A DNA stretch of 18,745 nt from Pseudomonadota bacterium (GTDB lineage Bacteria; Bdellovibrionota_C; UBA2361; OMIW01): NCBI GenBank assembly GCA_900299205.1, contig OMIW01000182.1, positions 1-18,745 on the forward strand, written 5' to 3'. Shown piece by piece: positions 1-7,100 of this stretch; position 1 is the first letter of the stretch; every line of letters begins with the position of its first letter. Below the pieces are notes generated by a model. The model was not told where the DNA came from, searched no databases, and was given only the letters and a program-made list of their open reading frames with translations. The position numbers and the translations under genes are program-made.

Positions 1-381
1 CAGCTCTCAGTCCCCGATATGCGAGGTCCTATTGGGTACGCGATGGGATATCCAGAGCCGCGATTAACCGGGATGATGACTCCCCTTCAACTCGAAGAGG
101 TGGGAGCCCTGACATTTGCCCCTCTCGACGATGAGAGATTTCCAGCCCCCCAGCTGGCTCGGTCGTGCCTCCGTTCGGGAGGAAACGCTCCAGCGGTGTT
201 CAATCTAATAAATGAACGTGCGGTATCGCTGTTTTTGCAAGAGGCTATCGGATTTACTGAGATTGTGCCGCTTATTGAACGGGGGTTATCGGTCTTCTTT
301 GACCCCAGATCGCCCGAACCTCGGGAGATTCAGCACCTTGAATCACGCTTGTGGGAGTGGATGGAACACAGTCTTTCGTAA
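1..381 (+). CDS. dxr: 1-deoxy-D-xylulose 5-phosphate reductoisomerase, C-terminal part (runs off left edge)
   Basis: Frame 1 is open from the first base and ends at TAA 379-381, giving about 126 residues of a C-terminal domain. The stretch DMRGPIGYAMGYPEPR, then a segment with F-x-x-x-D-x-x-R-F-P, then GGNAPAVFNLINERAV matches the C-terminal alpha-helical domain of Dxr (IspC), which has D-M-R/K-x-P-I-x-Y-A-L, ERFP and GG-x-x-P-A-x-x-N-A-A-N-E at these points. Dxr makes 2-C-methyl-D-erythritol 4-phosphate from DXP with NADPH, the first committed step of the MEP isoprenoid pathway, in the cytoplasm. The NADPH-binding and catalytic domains lie outside the window. The next gene is rseP, and dxr-rseP adjacency is common in bacteria, which supports the call. 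The ATG at 19 is internal and not the real start. Confidence 0.93.
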   Translation, partial: QLSVPDMRGPIGYAMGYPEPRLTGMMTPLQLEEVGALTFAPLDDERFPAPQLARSCLRSGGNAPAVFNLINERAVSLFLQEAIGFTEIVPLIERGLSVFFDPRSPEPREIQHLESRLWEWMEHSLS

Positions 382-523
382 AAGAGGAGCGAGACAGCAG
401 AGCCACTTTCCCTCTCGGGGCGACTTTCGCATAATGCCAGTGATAATAACGAGTCAGGCGGTCTGCCCGTGGTGAGCCCTGCACCGCGTTTCGAGACAAG
501 AAGCCTTTTTTACGAGGAATGCT

Positions 524-1678
524 ATGGGTGCCCTTACCAACGCCGCCGTCGTTATAGCCGCGATCGGCGTTATTATCTTTGTTCACGAGCTGGGTCACTT
601 TCTCCTCGCCCGATGGAACAAGGTCGAGGTGCTTGAGTTCGCAATCGGTTTTGGACCAAAACTATTAGCGATGCGACGAGGAGGTACTCAGTACTCCCTT
701 CGCATTATTCCGTTCGGTGGCTACGTTCGGATGAGTGGTGATGACCGAAACCTCGTCTTTGGCTCTCCAAAAGATCGAGAGGGAGAGGAGGGGTTTGACG
801 AGGAGACCCTGGCAACCCTCGCTCGACCAGAGGGGTGGTTCCTTACAAAGGGATACTTTGCAAAATGTAGCATCGTCCTCGCAGGACCCCTTTTTAATGT
901 TGCCTTTGCATTCGTCCTGGCAATTATCTCGTTTGCGACGTTCGGCGGAATCGTCCTTCAGAATGCACCGGTCATCGGAGATGTGCAACCGGGATATCCT
1001 GCGGCGAAGGCTGGTATACAGCCAGGTGATACCGTTGTATCGATAGATGGTGCCCCGATAGATAGCTGGACCCAGATAGCAAAGACGGTGCGAGGAAGTG
1101 GAGGAAAAGATCTGTCATTTGTGCTTTCACGAAAGGGGGATATCGAAGGGGCACCCCAGGCGACGGTCCAGATTCACGTTCAGCCGATACCTGACTCTGC
1201 AGAGCTCGAGGTCATGACGGGGGTCAAAACCTCGGGACACGTGATTGGAATTGCTCCCTCGTACTCATACGAACCAATGCCGAAGGGAGAGGTGATAACC
1301 GCAGCAGCATCCCAGGTATGGAACGTCAGTGTCATGACGGTTCGCGGCTTTTGGGGGCTTCTCTCGGGGAGAGTATCCCGCAAAAATGTGGGAGGGCCAA
1401 TATTAATGTTTCAGGAAGCCTCTCGTTCGGCAAAGCGAGGCAGTGGGACCCTCCTCAACTTTATGATCTTTATCAATGTAACGCTGGCGATCCTGAATCT
1501 GCTTCCGATCCCCGTCCTCGATGGCGGACACCTCGTTATCTTTTCAATAGAAGTAATCAAAGGATCCGCACTCTCGTTGCGCGCCTTTCAACGGATGACC
1601 ACGATGGGGATGTTGTTTCTTCTCAGTTTGATGGCCCTCGCGCTTACCAACGATCTCGGTCGGGTGTTTGGGATGTAA
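524..1678 (+). CDS. rseP: RseP-type site-2 intramembrane zinc metalloprotease
   Basis: 384 residues. The first transmembrane helix carries the zinc motif HELGH (H21, E22, H25) in VHELGHFLLARW. A second conserved element, N-L-L-P-I-P-V-L-D-G-G-H (about residues 325-336), supplies the third zinc ligand D333 in a late membrane helix. Between them, residues about 148-205 form one PDZ domain (PVIGDVQPGYPAAKAG). Membrane segments are visible near residues 7-28, 113-140, 313-345 and 355-378. The family cuts membrane-spanning substrates such as anti-sigma factors after an initial periplasmic cleavage. The protein is shorter than the roughly 450-residue E. coli RseP, which has two PDZ domains; one PDZ is common elsewhere. 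The ATG at 524 follows a GAGGA ribosome-binding site at 514-518. It lies 142 bases after dxr, in the same orientation. The substrate cannot be inferred, as no anti-sigma gene is nearby. Confidence 0.95.
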   Translation: MGALTNAAVVIAAIGVIIFVHELGHFLLARWNKVEVLEFAIGFGPKLLAMRRGGTQYSLRIIPFGGYVRMSGDDRNLVFGSPKDREGEEGFDEETLATLARPEGWFLTKGYFAKCSIVLAGPLFNVAFAFVLAIISFATFGGIVLQNAPVIGDVQPGYPAAKAGIQPGDTVVSIDGAPIDSWTQIAKTVRGSGGKDLSFVLSRKGDIEGAPQATVQIHVQPIPDSAELEVMTGVKTSGHVIGIAPSYSYEPMPKGEVITAAASQVWNVSVMTVRGFWGLLSGRVSRKNVGGPILMFQEASRSAKRGSGTLLNFMIFINVTLAILNLLPIPVLDGGHLVIFSIEVIKGSALSLRAFQRMTTMGMLFLLSLMALALTNDLGRVFGM

Positions 1679-1741
1679 GGGGCTTTTACTGTGGTCGGGG
1701 TATATCCTCCGGTCATCTGCCCACTGAGGCGCCGAATATCT

Positions 1742-2659
1742 ATGATACTCATTCTCGATTCTGCTGAGGGACCACTTGAGATCGGTGCCGTAAACTCCTT
1801 GGATGGTACAGTAGTATCCAGATGGCGCGGTTCGGCCGCTGGATCGACGGTTGAGGATCTTGAAGAGGGTTTAAGTGCGGTCATATCGGGAATAGAAGGA
1901 GCCGGAGGGGATGGGAAACCCATCCTCGGCAACAGATTCCAAAAGTGCCCCTTTCAAGCTATTGTGATTGCGCAAGGTCCCGGCTCGTTCACCGGTCTTC
2001 GTATAGGATACGCTTTTGCTACGGGGCTGGCCTCAGTTTGGGGGATACCCGTGATCGAAGTTCCCTCGCTTGATGCATATGCGGCATCATCACGTTCAAT
2101 CGCCAGTGGTTTGAGGACAAGAGTGCCGAATGCACTCAGCGAAGAGCAGACACCATGGTGGGGAATCGTCGTTTCTGATGCTCGACGGGGGGAATGGTTT
2201 ACTAAATATTTTTGGTGGAGTGGGAACAAGTTGCTCGGCGATGATGAGCCGGTGATTCGTTCGATGCACGAGATCAAAATTCTCTTACGTAACGGCTTCC
2301 GAGATCGGAATGGCAAAGCCTCAAAGGCGATAGACTGCGAGGAATTAGCACGCGCCAACCTCATGGCGCCGATGATAATTACCCCGGGAGACCTTCTTCC
2401 TTTGGCGTTACTTGTCGAGAACGAAGCTGACGAGGGCGAGAGCTCTGCGAGTAAGGAGGTCTTTGCGCTGCAACTTCACCGCGTTCCATGCCGCATCACG
2501 GCGATTTGCTCATGGATCATCACCAGACAGCCGTTCGGTGCCAGTGCCTGCCCTGTTGAATCTCCCTCTCGGATGTTGGCAGCACTCCAGCCCCTCTATG
2601 TCCGTTCGGTAGCAGCAAAAACAATCGAGGAGCGAGACAGGGATAAGGATATTGGGTAA
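1742..2659 (+). CDS. tsaB: TsaB, tRNA t6A threonylcarbamoyltransferase complex component
   Basis: 305 residues from the ATG at 1742, which gives the family N-terminus MILILDSAEGPLEIG. A GTG at 1691 would add 17 residues of non-family sequence. The diagnostic ASKHA-fold signature AQGPGSFTGLRIGYAFATG is at residues 78-96. TsaB pairs with TsaD (and TsaE) to put threonylcarbamoyl on A37 of ANN-decoding tRNAs; it is a catalytically inactive paralogue that scaffolds TsaD. It lies 63 bases after rseP on the same strand and may be co-transcribed. It is longer than the usual 220-230 residues: there is an insertion before the signature (about residues 52-68, rich in G and charged residues), and the C-terminal half is long and diverged, with a segment near 205-290 I cannot align from memory. 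A weak GAGG lies 12 bases before the start. Confidence in the family is high; the start is moderately sure. Confidence 0.9.
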   Translation: MILILDSAEGPLEIGAVNSLDGTVVSRWRGSAAGSTVEDLEEGLSAVISGIEGAGGDGKPILGNRFQKCPFQAIVIAQGPGSFTGLRIGYAFATGLASVWGIPVIEVPSLDAYAASSRSIASGLRTRVPNALSEEQTPWWGIVVSDARRGEWFTKYFWWSGNKLLGDDEPVIRSMHEIKILLRNGFRDRNGKASKAIDCEELARANLMAPMIITPGDLLPLALLVENEADEGESSASKEVFALQLHRVPCRITAICSWIITRQPFGASACPVESPSRMLAALQPLYVRSVAAKTIEERDRDKDIG

Positions 2660-2708
2660 ACGGAAGGTCACCCGGGGTCATCTCTATGATGCTCGGTTGT
2701 ACTAACTC

Positions 2709-2747
2709 GTTGGTCCTGAAAACCAAAAGGGCCTCTTGAGGACCAAC
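2709..2747. terminator. Inverted repeat between convergent tsaB and FrhB-like genes; possible bidirectional terminator
   Basis: GTTGGTCCT at 2709-2717 and its exact complement AGGACCAAC at 2739-2747 form a perfect 9-bp stem around a 21-base loop. It sits between the stop codons of two genes running towards each other (2659 and 2793). No T-run follows directly on either strand (the nearest on + is at 2757-2765), so it is not a textbook intrinsic terminator. Its role as a transcript end or RNA-stability hairpin is inferred from position. Confidence 0.4.
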
Positions 2748-2792
2748 TAAAGGTTACTTATTTTTGAGGAAGCACTAAATAGTTATTGCTCC

Positions 2793-4268
2793 CTATTCAA
2801 TACATCCCCCTGAACGAGATTCACCCTTTTTACCCGCATCAGGATGACAGCTCGATGGGATAATCCGCGGCTTTTGCGGCTCAGCATAGGTCGCTGTCAG
2901 GCGTGCGCCATTAGCCTGGCGATAATTAGTAAGGCGACGACGGACTCCCCCACTCAGATGGACATATCGGAGGGGAAGGAGTTGATAGAAAGCCCGAACA
3001 AGGGGATGTGGGGCGACCTTCCAAAAGAGAACAAAGAAGAAGCTACTGACAAGGGTCGGAATGTTGTTCCGCTCAAACCGACGTCTGACTGGTTCGTCTT
3101 TCGGCACATAGGTCACCCCATACGACGGTATCGAGAACGAGAGCGGGCGTTGCAGGAGTGCAAGGTTTCTTATCGCCAACTTCTTCTCTGATGGTTTTGT
3201 GCTCACGACCAGGTCGCTCCACGCCATCTCTTGAACCGTTAAGATCCCTCGCGCTACGGCATCTTCGATCAGGGAAAGCCCCCGATCAGTCCGAGCGACA
3301 ATATCTGATTGACCAGGATTATTACCCCCTTCAGCATCGCGCAAGCTCTGTTTCCCGTAGACCCATGGAACCCGACAATCACCGAAGCTAACATCGGAAA
3401 ACTCGTTGAGCTTGTCAGTGCACGAGAGGCAGCGCAATTGAGCGAAGTAGTCGCGGGGCCCAGTCCGGCTCAAACCACCTGAGAGATCAATAGTTTTTCC
3501 CGAGGTGGTCGTTATCCTCAGATCCGCAGGCCATCCTCGCCACTCCTTGCTCCTGAGGTTAAACGAGCTTACCTCATCTGGTTGGAGATTGTGCTTTTTA
3601 AGAAGGTAATCGAAGAAATGGGTCGAATAAATTCCCTTACAGTGTAGGCCAAAATAGGCGTAGATCTTTTTGCCGAGCGTTTTGCTGAACTCCTCTGCTT
3701 TGCGGAATGCGTGAATCTGGCAGCTCACACCCACAAACACAAATGGCCCCTGTTCATTCTTGATAAGAGCAATTGCCTCAGCGGCCGATACTGGCCCATA
3801 TTTCGAGCCGACACACGAAAGCACATCGGCACGAGTTCGTGCGATAAAGGTAACCGGTTTGGTCGGTGCCTCGGCGGGTACCCGGGTAACAACCGCCCCC
3901 TGAATTACTCCTCGCTCAATCAGATCGATCAGCAATGCCGATATGACCCCTCCGCTCTGTCCCTGCCATTGAATCTCTTTGTCCGAAGCAAAGCCCGCAT
4001 AGATTTTCCGGTAAGAGCCGACCTCGGGGTGATCCGGGAATTCCCCGTGAAGCTTTTTCTGAAAATAGGGGATATTGAACTCGTGCCCCGGACAGACGCT
4101 AAAACAGAGCCCACAGTTTGTGCAGTCGTCGAGATGAATATCGGGAGCGAGGGTCCCCTGCGGGGTGGGCTTCATCGTGATCGCACGGGTCGGACAAACC
4201 CCGCTGCAACCACCACATCCGTGACACAACCCTTGAGTGGGAACATCGATGAGGAACGAAGGTTTCAT
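2793..4268 (-). CDS. FrhB-family iron-sulfur protein (coenzyme F420 hydrogenase/dehydrogenase beta-subunit-like), polysaccharide-associated type
   Basis: 491 residues from the ATG at 4268. The N-terminus holds two [4Fe-4S] ferredoxin motifs: C15-x2-C18-x2-C21-x3-C25-P and C49-x2-C52-x2-C55-x3-C59-P. The FrhB N domain follows (FASDKEIQWQGQSGGVISAL, about residues 93-112), then the FrhB C domain with further cysteines in GVSCQIHAF, GLHCKGIYS, RCLSCTDKLNEFSDVSFGDC. The family transfers electrons between flavin or F420 and iron-sulfur partners. Stand-alone members are often encoded beside polysaccharide pyruvyl transferases, and the gene just upstream on this strand is one; the reaction of this subgroup is not established. 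Residues about 375-450 may be membrane-associated (SSFFFVLFWKVAPHPLVRAF). The last 20-30 residues (SSCHPDAGKKGESRSGG) look like translated intergenic repeat, so the natural end may have been shorter. Confidence 0.85.
   Translation of the reverse strand: MKPSFLIDVPTQGLCHGCGGCSGVCPTRAITMKPTPQGTLAPDIHLDDCTNCGLCFSVCPGHEFNIPYFQKKLHGEFPDHPEVGSYRKIYAGFASDKEIQWQGQSGGVISALLIDLIERGVIQGAVVTRVPAEAPTKPVTFIARTRADVLSCVGSKYGPVSAAEAIALIKNEQGPFVFVGVSCQIHAFRKAEEFSKTLGKKIYAYFGLHCKGIYSTHFFDYLLKKHNLQPDEVSSFNLRSKEWRGWPADLRITTTSGKTIDLSGGLSRTGPRDYFAQLRCLSCTDKLNEFSDVSFGDCRVPWVYGKQSLRDAEGGNNPGQSDIVARTDRGLSLIEDAVARGILTVQEMAWSDLVVSTKPSEKKLAIRNLALLQRPLSFSIPSYGVTYVPKDEPVRRRFERNNIPTLVSSFFFVLFWKVAPHPLVRAFYQLLPLRYVHLSGGVRRRLTNYRQANGARLTATYAEPQKPRIIPSSCHPDAGKKGESRSGGCIE
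2807..2850. repeat. Fragment resembling the common dispersed repeat whose translation reads CHxERSEESR
   Basis: On the + strand GAGATTC (2816-2822) is followed 18 bases later by AGGATGACAG (2841-2850). On the - strand it reads in frame as C-H-P-D-A-G-K-K-G-E-S-R-S-G-G. Many bacterial genomes carry a dispersed intergenic repeat with GAGATTC at one end and CAGAATGACA or CAGGATGACA at the other, whose translation is C-H-S/P-E-R-S-E-E-S-R. The resemblance in ends, spacing and reading frame is from memory; only one copy is in the window. Here it forms the last 20 or so codons of the FrhB-like gene. Confidence 0.35.
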
Positions 4269-4324
4269 AATCTGTACCTATTCACCCCTGTAATTCCAAA
4301 ACCTCCCACAACCCCTTCCAGGTT

Positions 4325-4340
4325 GCGGGCGAACGCCCGC
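4325..4340 (-). other. GC-rich hairpin in the leader of the FrhB-like gene
   Basis: GCGGGCG at 4325-4331 and CGCCCGC at 4334-4340 are perfect complements two bases apart (6-bp stem with a GAAC or GTTC tetraloop). It lies 57-72 bases upstream of the FrhB-like start, in the 238-base gap after the pyruvyl transferase stop. No T-run follows on either strand. A second GGCGGGC at 4455-4461 is complementary to 4335-4341, so an alternative pairing of the leader is possible. A regulatory role is speculation. Confidence 0.35.
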
Positions 4341-4506
4341 CGGGGGGAGACACCTCATTATTCAGCAGCAAAAACACAAACGAGGGCCGGGCGAGTCGAG
4401 CCACCAAAATCACCCCAGGTGCTTTTGATGCCTTTCGAATAACTCCCTCAAAAAGGCGGGCTGAATAGTGAGCACGATCTTTTATTCTGAAGGGCAGTCA
4501 TTATAT

Positions 4507-5751
4507 TCACGCGACCTTTCGCAGGACTGCCTCCACTTCATCAAAGGCTGTTTGCGCTGATGATATGAGGTGACTGTGCCGGTTTCGCAACTGCACCCGA
4601 GTCGCTTCCCGCTGATCCCAGGCCATCGCAAACATCGGAATAAATCGCTCAAGCTCAAGCTCCTCGGCATCGAACACGAAACCCTCGAGACCCGCCTCGG
4701 CGAATAATTCATGATATTTGTGTGCCCATGCTATCGCAATCGACGGAACAGCAAGAGAAAGCGCAGCAACGAGTGAGTGAAATCGGGAGGCCACCAAAAA
4801 GTCGAGCTCACCGATCATCTTTTTGAGGGTCTCCGCCGAATTGTTTCCGCTCACTACCGTGATGGTATCAGCGTGACTGCTCGCCGCAATTACCTGACGA
4901 GCAACCCACGCATCATCCTTTCGCTCTTCGTATATCTCATGACAGATAAAGACTGGACGCGCTCCGTAGTTTTCAACGAGGTGATCGACAATTCCGGCGA
5001 GAAGTCGAATGTAGTTATTGTGAGCGCCTTCACCGGCGGTCCTCTCGACGATATTGCTATTCGTCACGATCCCTATTACTGGTCCCGATGAACATTTTGC
5101 GACAGGGAGAGTAGGTGAAGCATCCGACCCTGATGATACCGGAAAAAGATAGGCACTGTCGGCGCATCGAATCACTTTCGTCCGATTCACCACCCCGAGA
5201 CCGGCCAGGTACCCCACGGTGCTCTCCCCCCGCGCGCAGACGAGCGTGGCATAGGGCAAACAGAGACGGGCGAGGAGCCGCGATGTTGCCTGTTTGAATG
5301 GGCCCAGAGCTTGCGTAAAGACAACGAAGGGTACCCCAAATAGTCGCGCGGTGAGGATCTCTGCCGCATATACTAACCGTCTCGAGACCGGACGCTTATC
5401 AGTCATCGCAAAACCGCTTAGGTCAACGACGAGGTCGGCATTGAGAAGCTCCCGAAGATACTCGTTCGTGCGAACAAGCCTCTCGCGCCACGCGCGGGGC
5501 CGGATAAAGAGAGAGGCGAATAGCTGCAAGGCCGTGACAAGGTCTTTCCGATTTTTAATAAACCTGAACGAACACTTCGTGCCTCCCACCATCGCATGTT
5601 GCTCACCGAAGGCGATTGATTCTCGGGAAGCGTACGAGGCGACGATGAGCTTCGCATCGGGAAACCTCCGCGAGAACTGGAGAAGCGATGTGAGAATCAT
5701 CGCCTCCGCGCCCTTATTTTTGAAATTACCGCCGATAAAGAGGATGTTCAT
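4507..5751 (-). CDS. Polysaccharide pyruvyl transferase family protein (CsaB/WcaK type)
   Basis: 414 residues from the ATG at 5751, which starts MNILFIGGNFKNKGAEAM, the glycine-rich N-terminal signature of the family. A TTG at 5814 would add 21 unconserved residues. The C-terminal signature LDFLVASRFHSLVAALSLAV (about 316-335), followed by A-W-A-H-K-Y-H-E-L, is the GT-B-like substrate and PEP-binding end seen in PssM, CsaB and WcaK. The family adds a pyruvate ketal from phosphoenolpyruvate to sugars of exopolysaccharide or cell-wall glycans in the cytoplasm. It is the first gene of a two-gene - strand unit with the FrhB-like gene 238 bases downstream, and is divergent from the flippase-like gene. 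The sugar acceptor cannot be predicted. No strong Shine-Dalgarno sequence precedes the ATG. Some family members have other roles (for example WcaK-like), so the exact reaction is inferred. Confidence 0.85.
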   Translation of the reverse strand: MNILFIGGNFKNKGAEAMILTSLLQFSRRFPDAKLIVASYASRESIAFGEQHAMVGGTKCSFRFIKNRKDLVTALQLFASLFIRPRAWRERLVRTNEYLRELLNADLVVDLSGFAMTDKRPVSRRLVYAAEILTARLFGVPFVVFTQALGPFKQATSRLLARLCLPYATLVCARGESTVGYLAGLGVVNRTKVIRCADSAYLFPVSSGSDASPTLPVAKCSSGPVIGIVTNSNIVERTAGEGAHNNYIRLLAGIVDHLVENYGARPVFICHEIYEERKDDAWVARQVIAASSHADTITVVSGNNSAETLKKMIGELDFLVASRFHSLVAALSLAVPSIAIAWAHKYHELFAEAGLEGFVFDAEELELERFIPMFAMAWDQREATRVQLRNRHSHLISSAQTAFDEVEAVLRKVA

Positions 5752-5854
5752 GGTGTGATCAAAGGGGAAAATAAGTACCGCGGATGAGGGAGGAAAGCGT
5801 AGCACGAAGACCAAATATTTGCATCTCGGGCTTATGTCCCCATGTTCCCATCAG

Positions 5855-5883
5855 TTGCCGGGCAGTCATATCCCCGATACCAT
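5855..5883 (+). promoter_or_regulatory. Candidate sigma70-type promoter for the flippase-like gene
   Basis: TTGCCG at 5855-5860, a 17-base spacer and TACCAT at 5878-5883 each match 4 of 6 consensus positions. It lies in the 167-base gap between divergent genes, with the ATG 36 bases beyond the -10. If it is used, it rules out the upstream ATG at 5784 as the start. Weak hexamers; prediction only. Confidence 0.35.
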
Positions 5884-5918
5884 GCAAATTTATCCCCCTT
5901 TCGCCTCAAGGTTCCTGC

Positions 5919-6968
5919 ATGTCCCGCCACTTCATTACCCATGCCCAGCGGCTCTTCAAGATATCCCTTGCGGTAATTACCATCGTTTACATTATACAGG
6001 CCCTCGCTCGCGATAGGACGGCGTTAATCGCTGCGCTTGCCCTCTCACCGAGCTCCCTTGCTGGAATCGTGGGGCTGTTAGTGCTCTATTTTATTCTCTA
6101 CTCGTACCGCTTCCTGCTTCTCATTGCCAAGCACTGTGGCTGCTCAATCCCTTTGATTCCTTGGATCCGAATGCTAGTCGTTGTTCGGTTTATGAATAAC
6201 CTCGTCCCCCAGATGGGGAGTGTTTATCGCGGAGTCACCCTCAAGCGGGATTTTTCGGTTTCCTATACCGATTACGTATCCGCCAATATCTTCTTTATCT
6301 GGATAGACACCTTCCTCAACTTCTCCCTGGCTGCTTTTTTGCTGTGGTTCTTTCATACCGATCTGATTCTTTTTGGCGTGCCGGCAAGTGCTGGGCTCGC
6401 GACGGGTGCAGTGGGCCTTCTACTCACCCCCCTTGTGAGTCACCTCATCGTTCAGCGGATGGCCGATCGCTCTTCAGGAGAAGAGGAACAGGCTGTTCTC
6501 AAATCAAATGTAAAGGCGGCCCGATATTTACCAACGCTGATAAAAAAATGTGCTGAGGTTTCGACAAATCTCATGCTCGGCCTCCGCGACCTTCCGTACA
6601 TGGTGATGACCGTCCTGATTGCGCTGGGCTCATTTCTTTGTATGGTCGGCGTTTTCAATCTACTGCTTGCAGGGGTCGATGCACGGGCGTCGTTTTCAAC
6701 CCTCGCGGTGTTCTATGCCCTGTATCGCCTCACATTTCATGTCAGTATTACCCCTGGCAACATAGGCATCCGCGAGGTTGCTTACGGCTTGCTGTGTGCT
6801 GAGGCGCAGATCGGGATGTCGAAAGGATTAGTTGTCGCGGCGGAGCTTCGCGTTCTCTCTATTGTCACCCTGCTTCTTCTTGGAATTATATTCGCGGGCG
6901 GGGATCTAAAAAAAGGTTTACGGCTTATTCGCCGAGAGGAGCCAAAGGAAAGGGTGATTGAAAGGTAA
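5919..6968 (+). CDS. Flippase-like / lysylphosphatidylglycerol synthase TM-domain (UPF0104) membrane protein
   Basis: 349 residues from the ATG at 5919 (MSRHFITHAQRLFKISLAVI). An in-frame ATG at 5784 would add 45 residues of Cys/Pro-rich sequence with no membrane or family character. About seven or eight hydrophobic helices are visible (near residues 13-30, 40-62, 75-95, 120-145, 148-172, 225-255, 260-285, 305-325). The family hallmarks are R-F-x-N-N-L-V-P-Q-M-G in the first third and PGNIGIREVAYG near residue 283. The same fold forms the flippase half of MprF and the AglD/UPF0104 group, and members often sit in glycan or glycolipid loci as presumed lipid-linked substrate transporters. It is divergent from the pyruvyl transferase and 132 bases before the LysM/M23 gene. 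There is no aminoacyl-transferase domain, so it is not a full MprF. The substrate is unknown. Confidence 0.85.
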   Translation: MSRHFITHAQRLFKISLAVITIVYIIQALARDRTALIAALALSPSSLAGIVGLLVLYFILYSYRFLLLIAKHCGCSIPLIPWIRMLVVVRFMNNLVPQMGSVYRGVTLKRDFSVSYTDYVSANIFFIWIDTFLNFSLAAFLLWFFHTDLILFGVPASAGLATGAVGLLLTPLVSHLIVQRMADRSSGEEEQAVLKSNVKAARYLPTLIKKCAEVSTNLMLGLRDLPYMVMTVLIALGSFLCMVGVFNLLLAGVDARASFSTLAVFYALYRLTFHVSITPGNIGIREVAYGLLCAEAQIGMSKGLVVAAELRVLSIVTLLLLGIIFAGGDLKKGLRLIRREEPKERVIER

Positions 6969-6976
6969 CAGATGAT

Positions 6977-7019
6977 TCAGGACTATCCCCCGCGAGTTTT
7001 TGCGGGTATTGTCTCCTGA
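6977..7019 (+). other. Two-part stem-loop between the flippase-like and LysM/M23 genes
   Basis: Outer arms TCAGGA (6977-6982) and TCCTGA (7014-7019) enclose inner arms CCCGC (6989-6993) and GCGGG (7002-7006) around an eight-base loop GAGTTTTT. It begins 9 bases after the TAA at 6966-6968. No T-run follows, so it could be a weak terminator, a processing or stability hairpin, or chance. The downstream gene is on the same strand. Confidence 0.35.
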
Positions 7020-7100
7020 TCGAAAACAGGCTCTGCGGACTGGAATCCAAGATCGGCGCAGTTTTTCCCTGTTCAAAATCATTTCCTCTGGCTCTCAACA

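Noticed and set aside
384-2640. Exact 14-base repeat GAGGAGCGAGACAG at 384-397 and 2627-2640
   Set aside because: About one such pair is expected by chance in a window of this size, and one copy lies inside tsaB; no wider similarity surrounds it.
3711-4442. 243-codon + strand open frame opposite the FrhB-like gene
   Set aside because: The - strand frame has intact iron-sulfur and FrhB motifs over the same bases; this is its shadow.
5784-5918. Upstream ATG extending the flippase-like protein by 45 residues
   Set aside because: The added residues are Cys/Pro-rich without membrane character, and a candidate promoter lies inside the segment.
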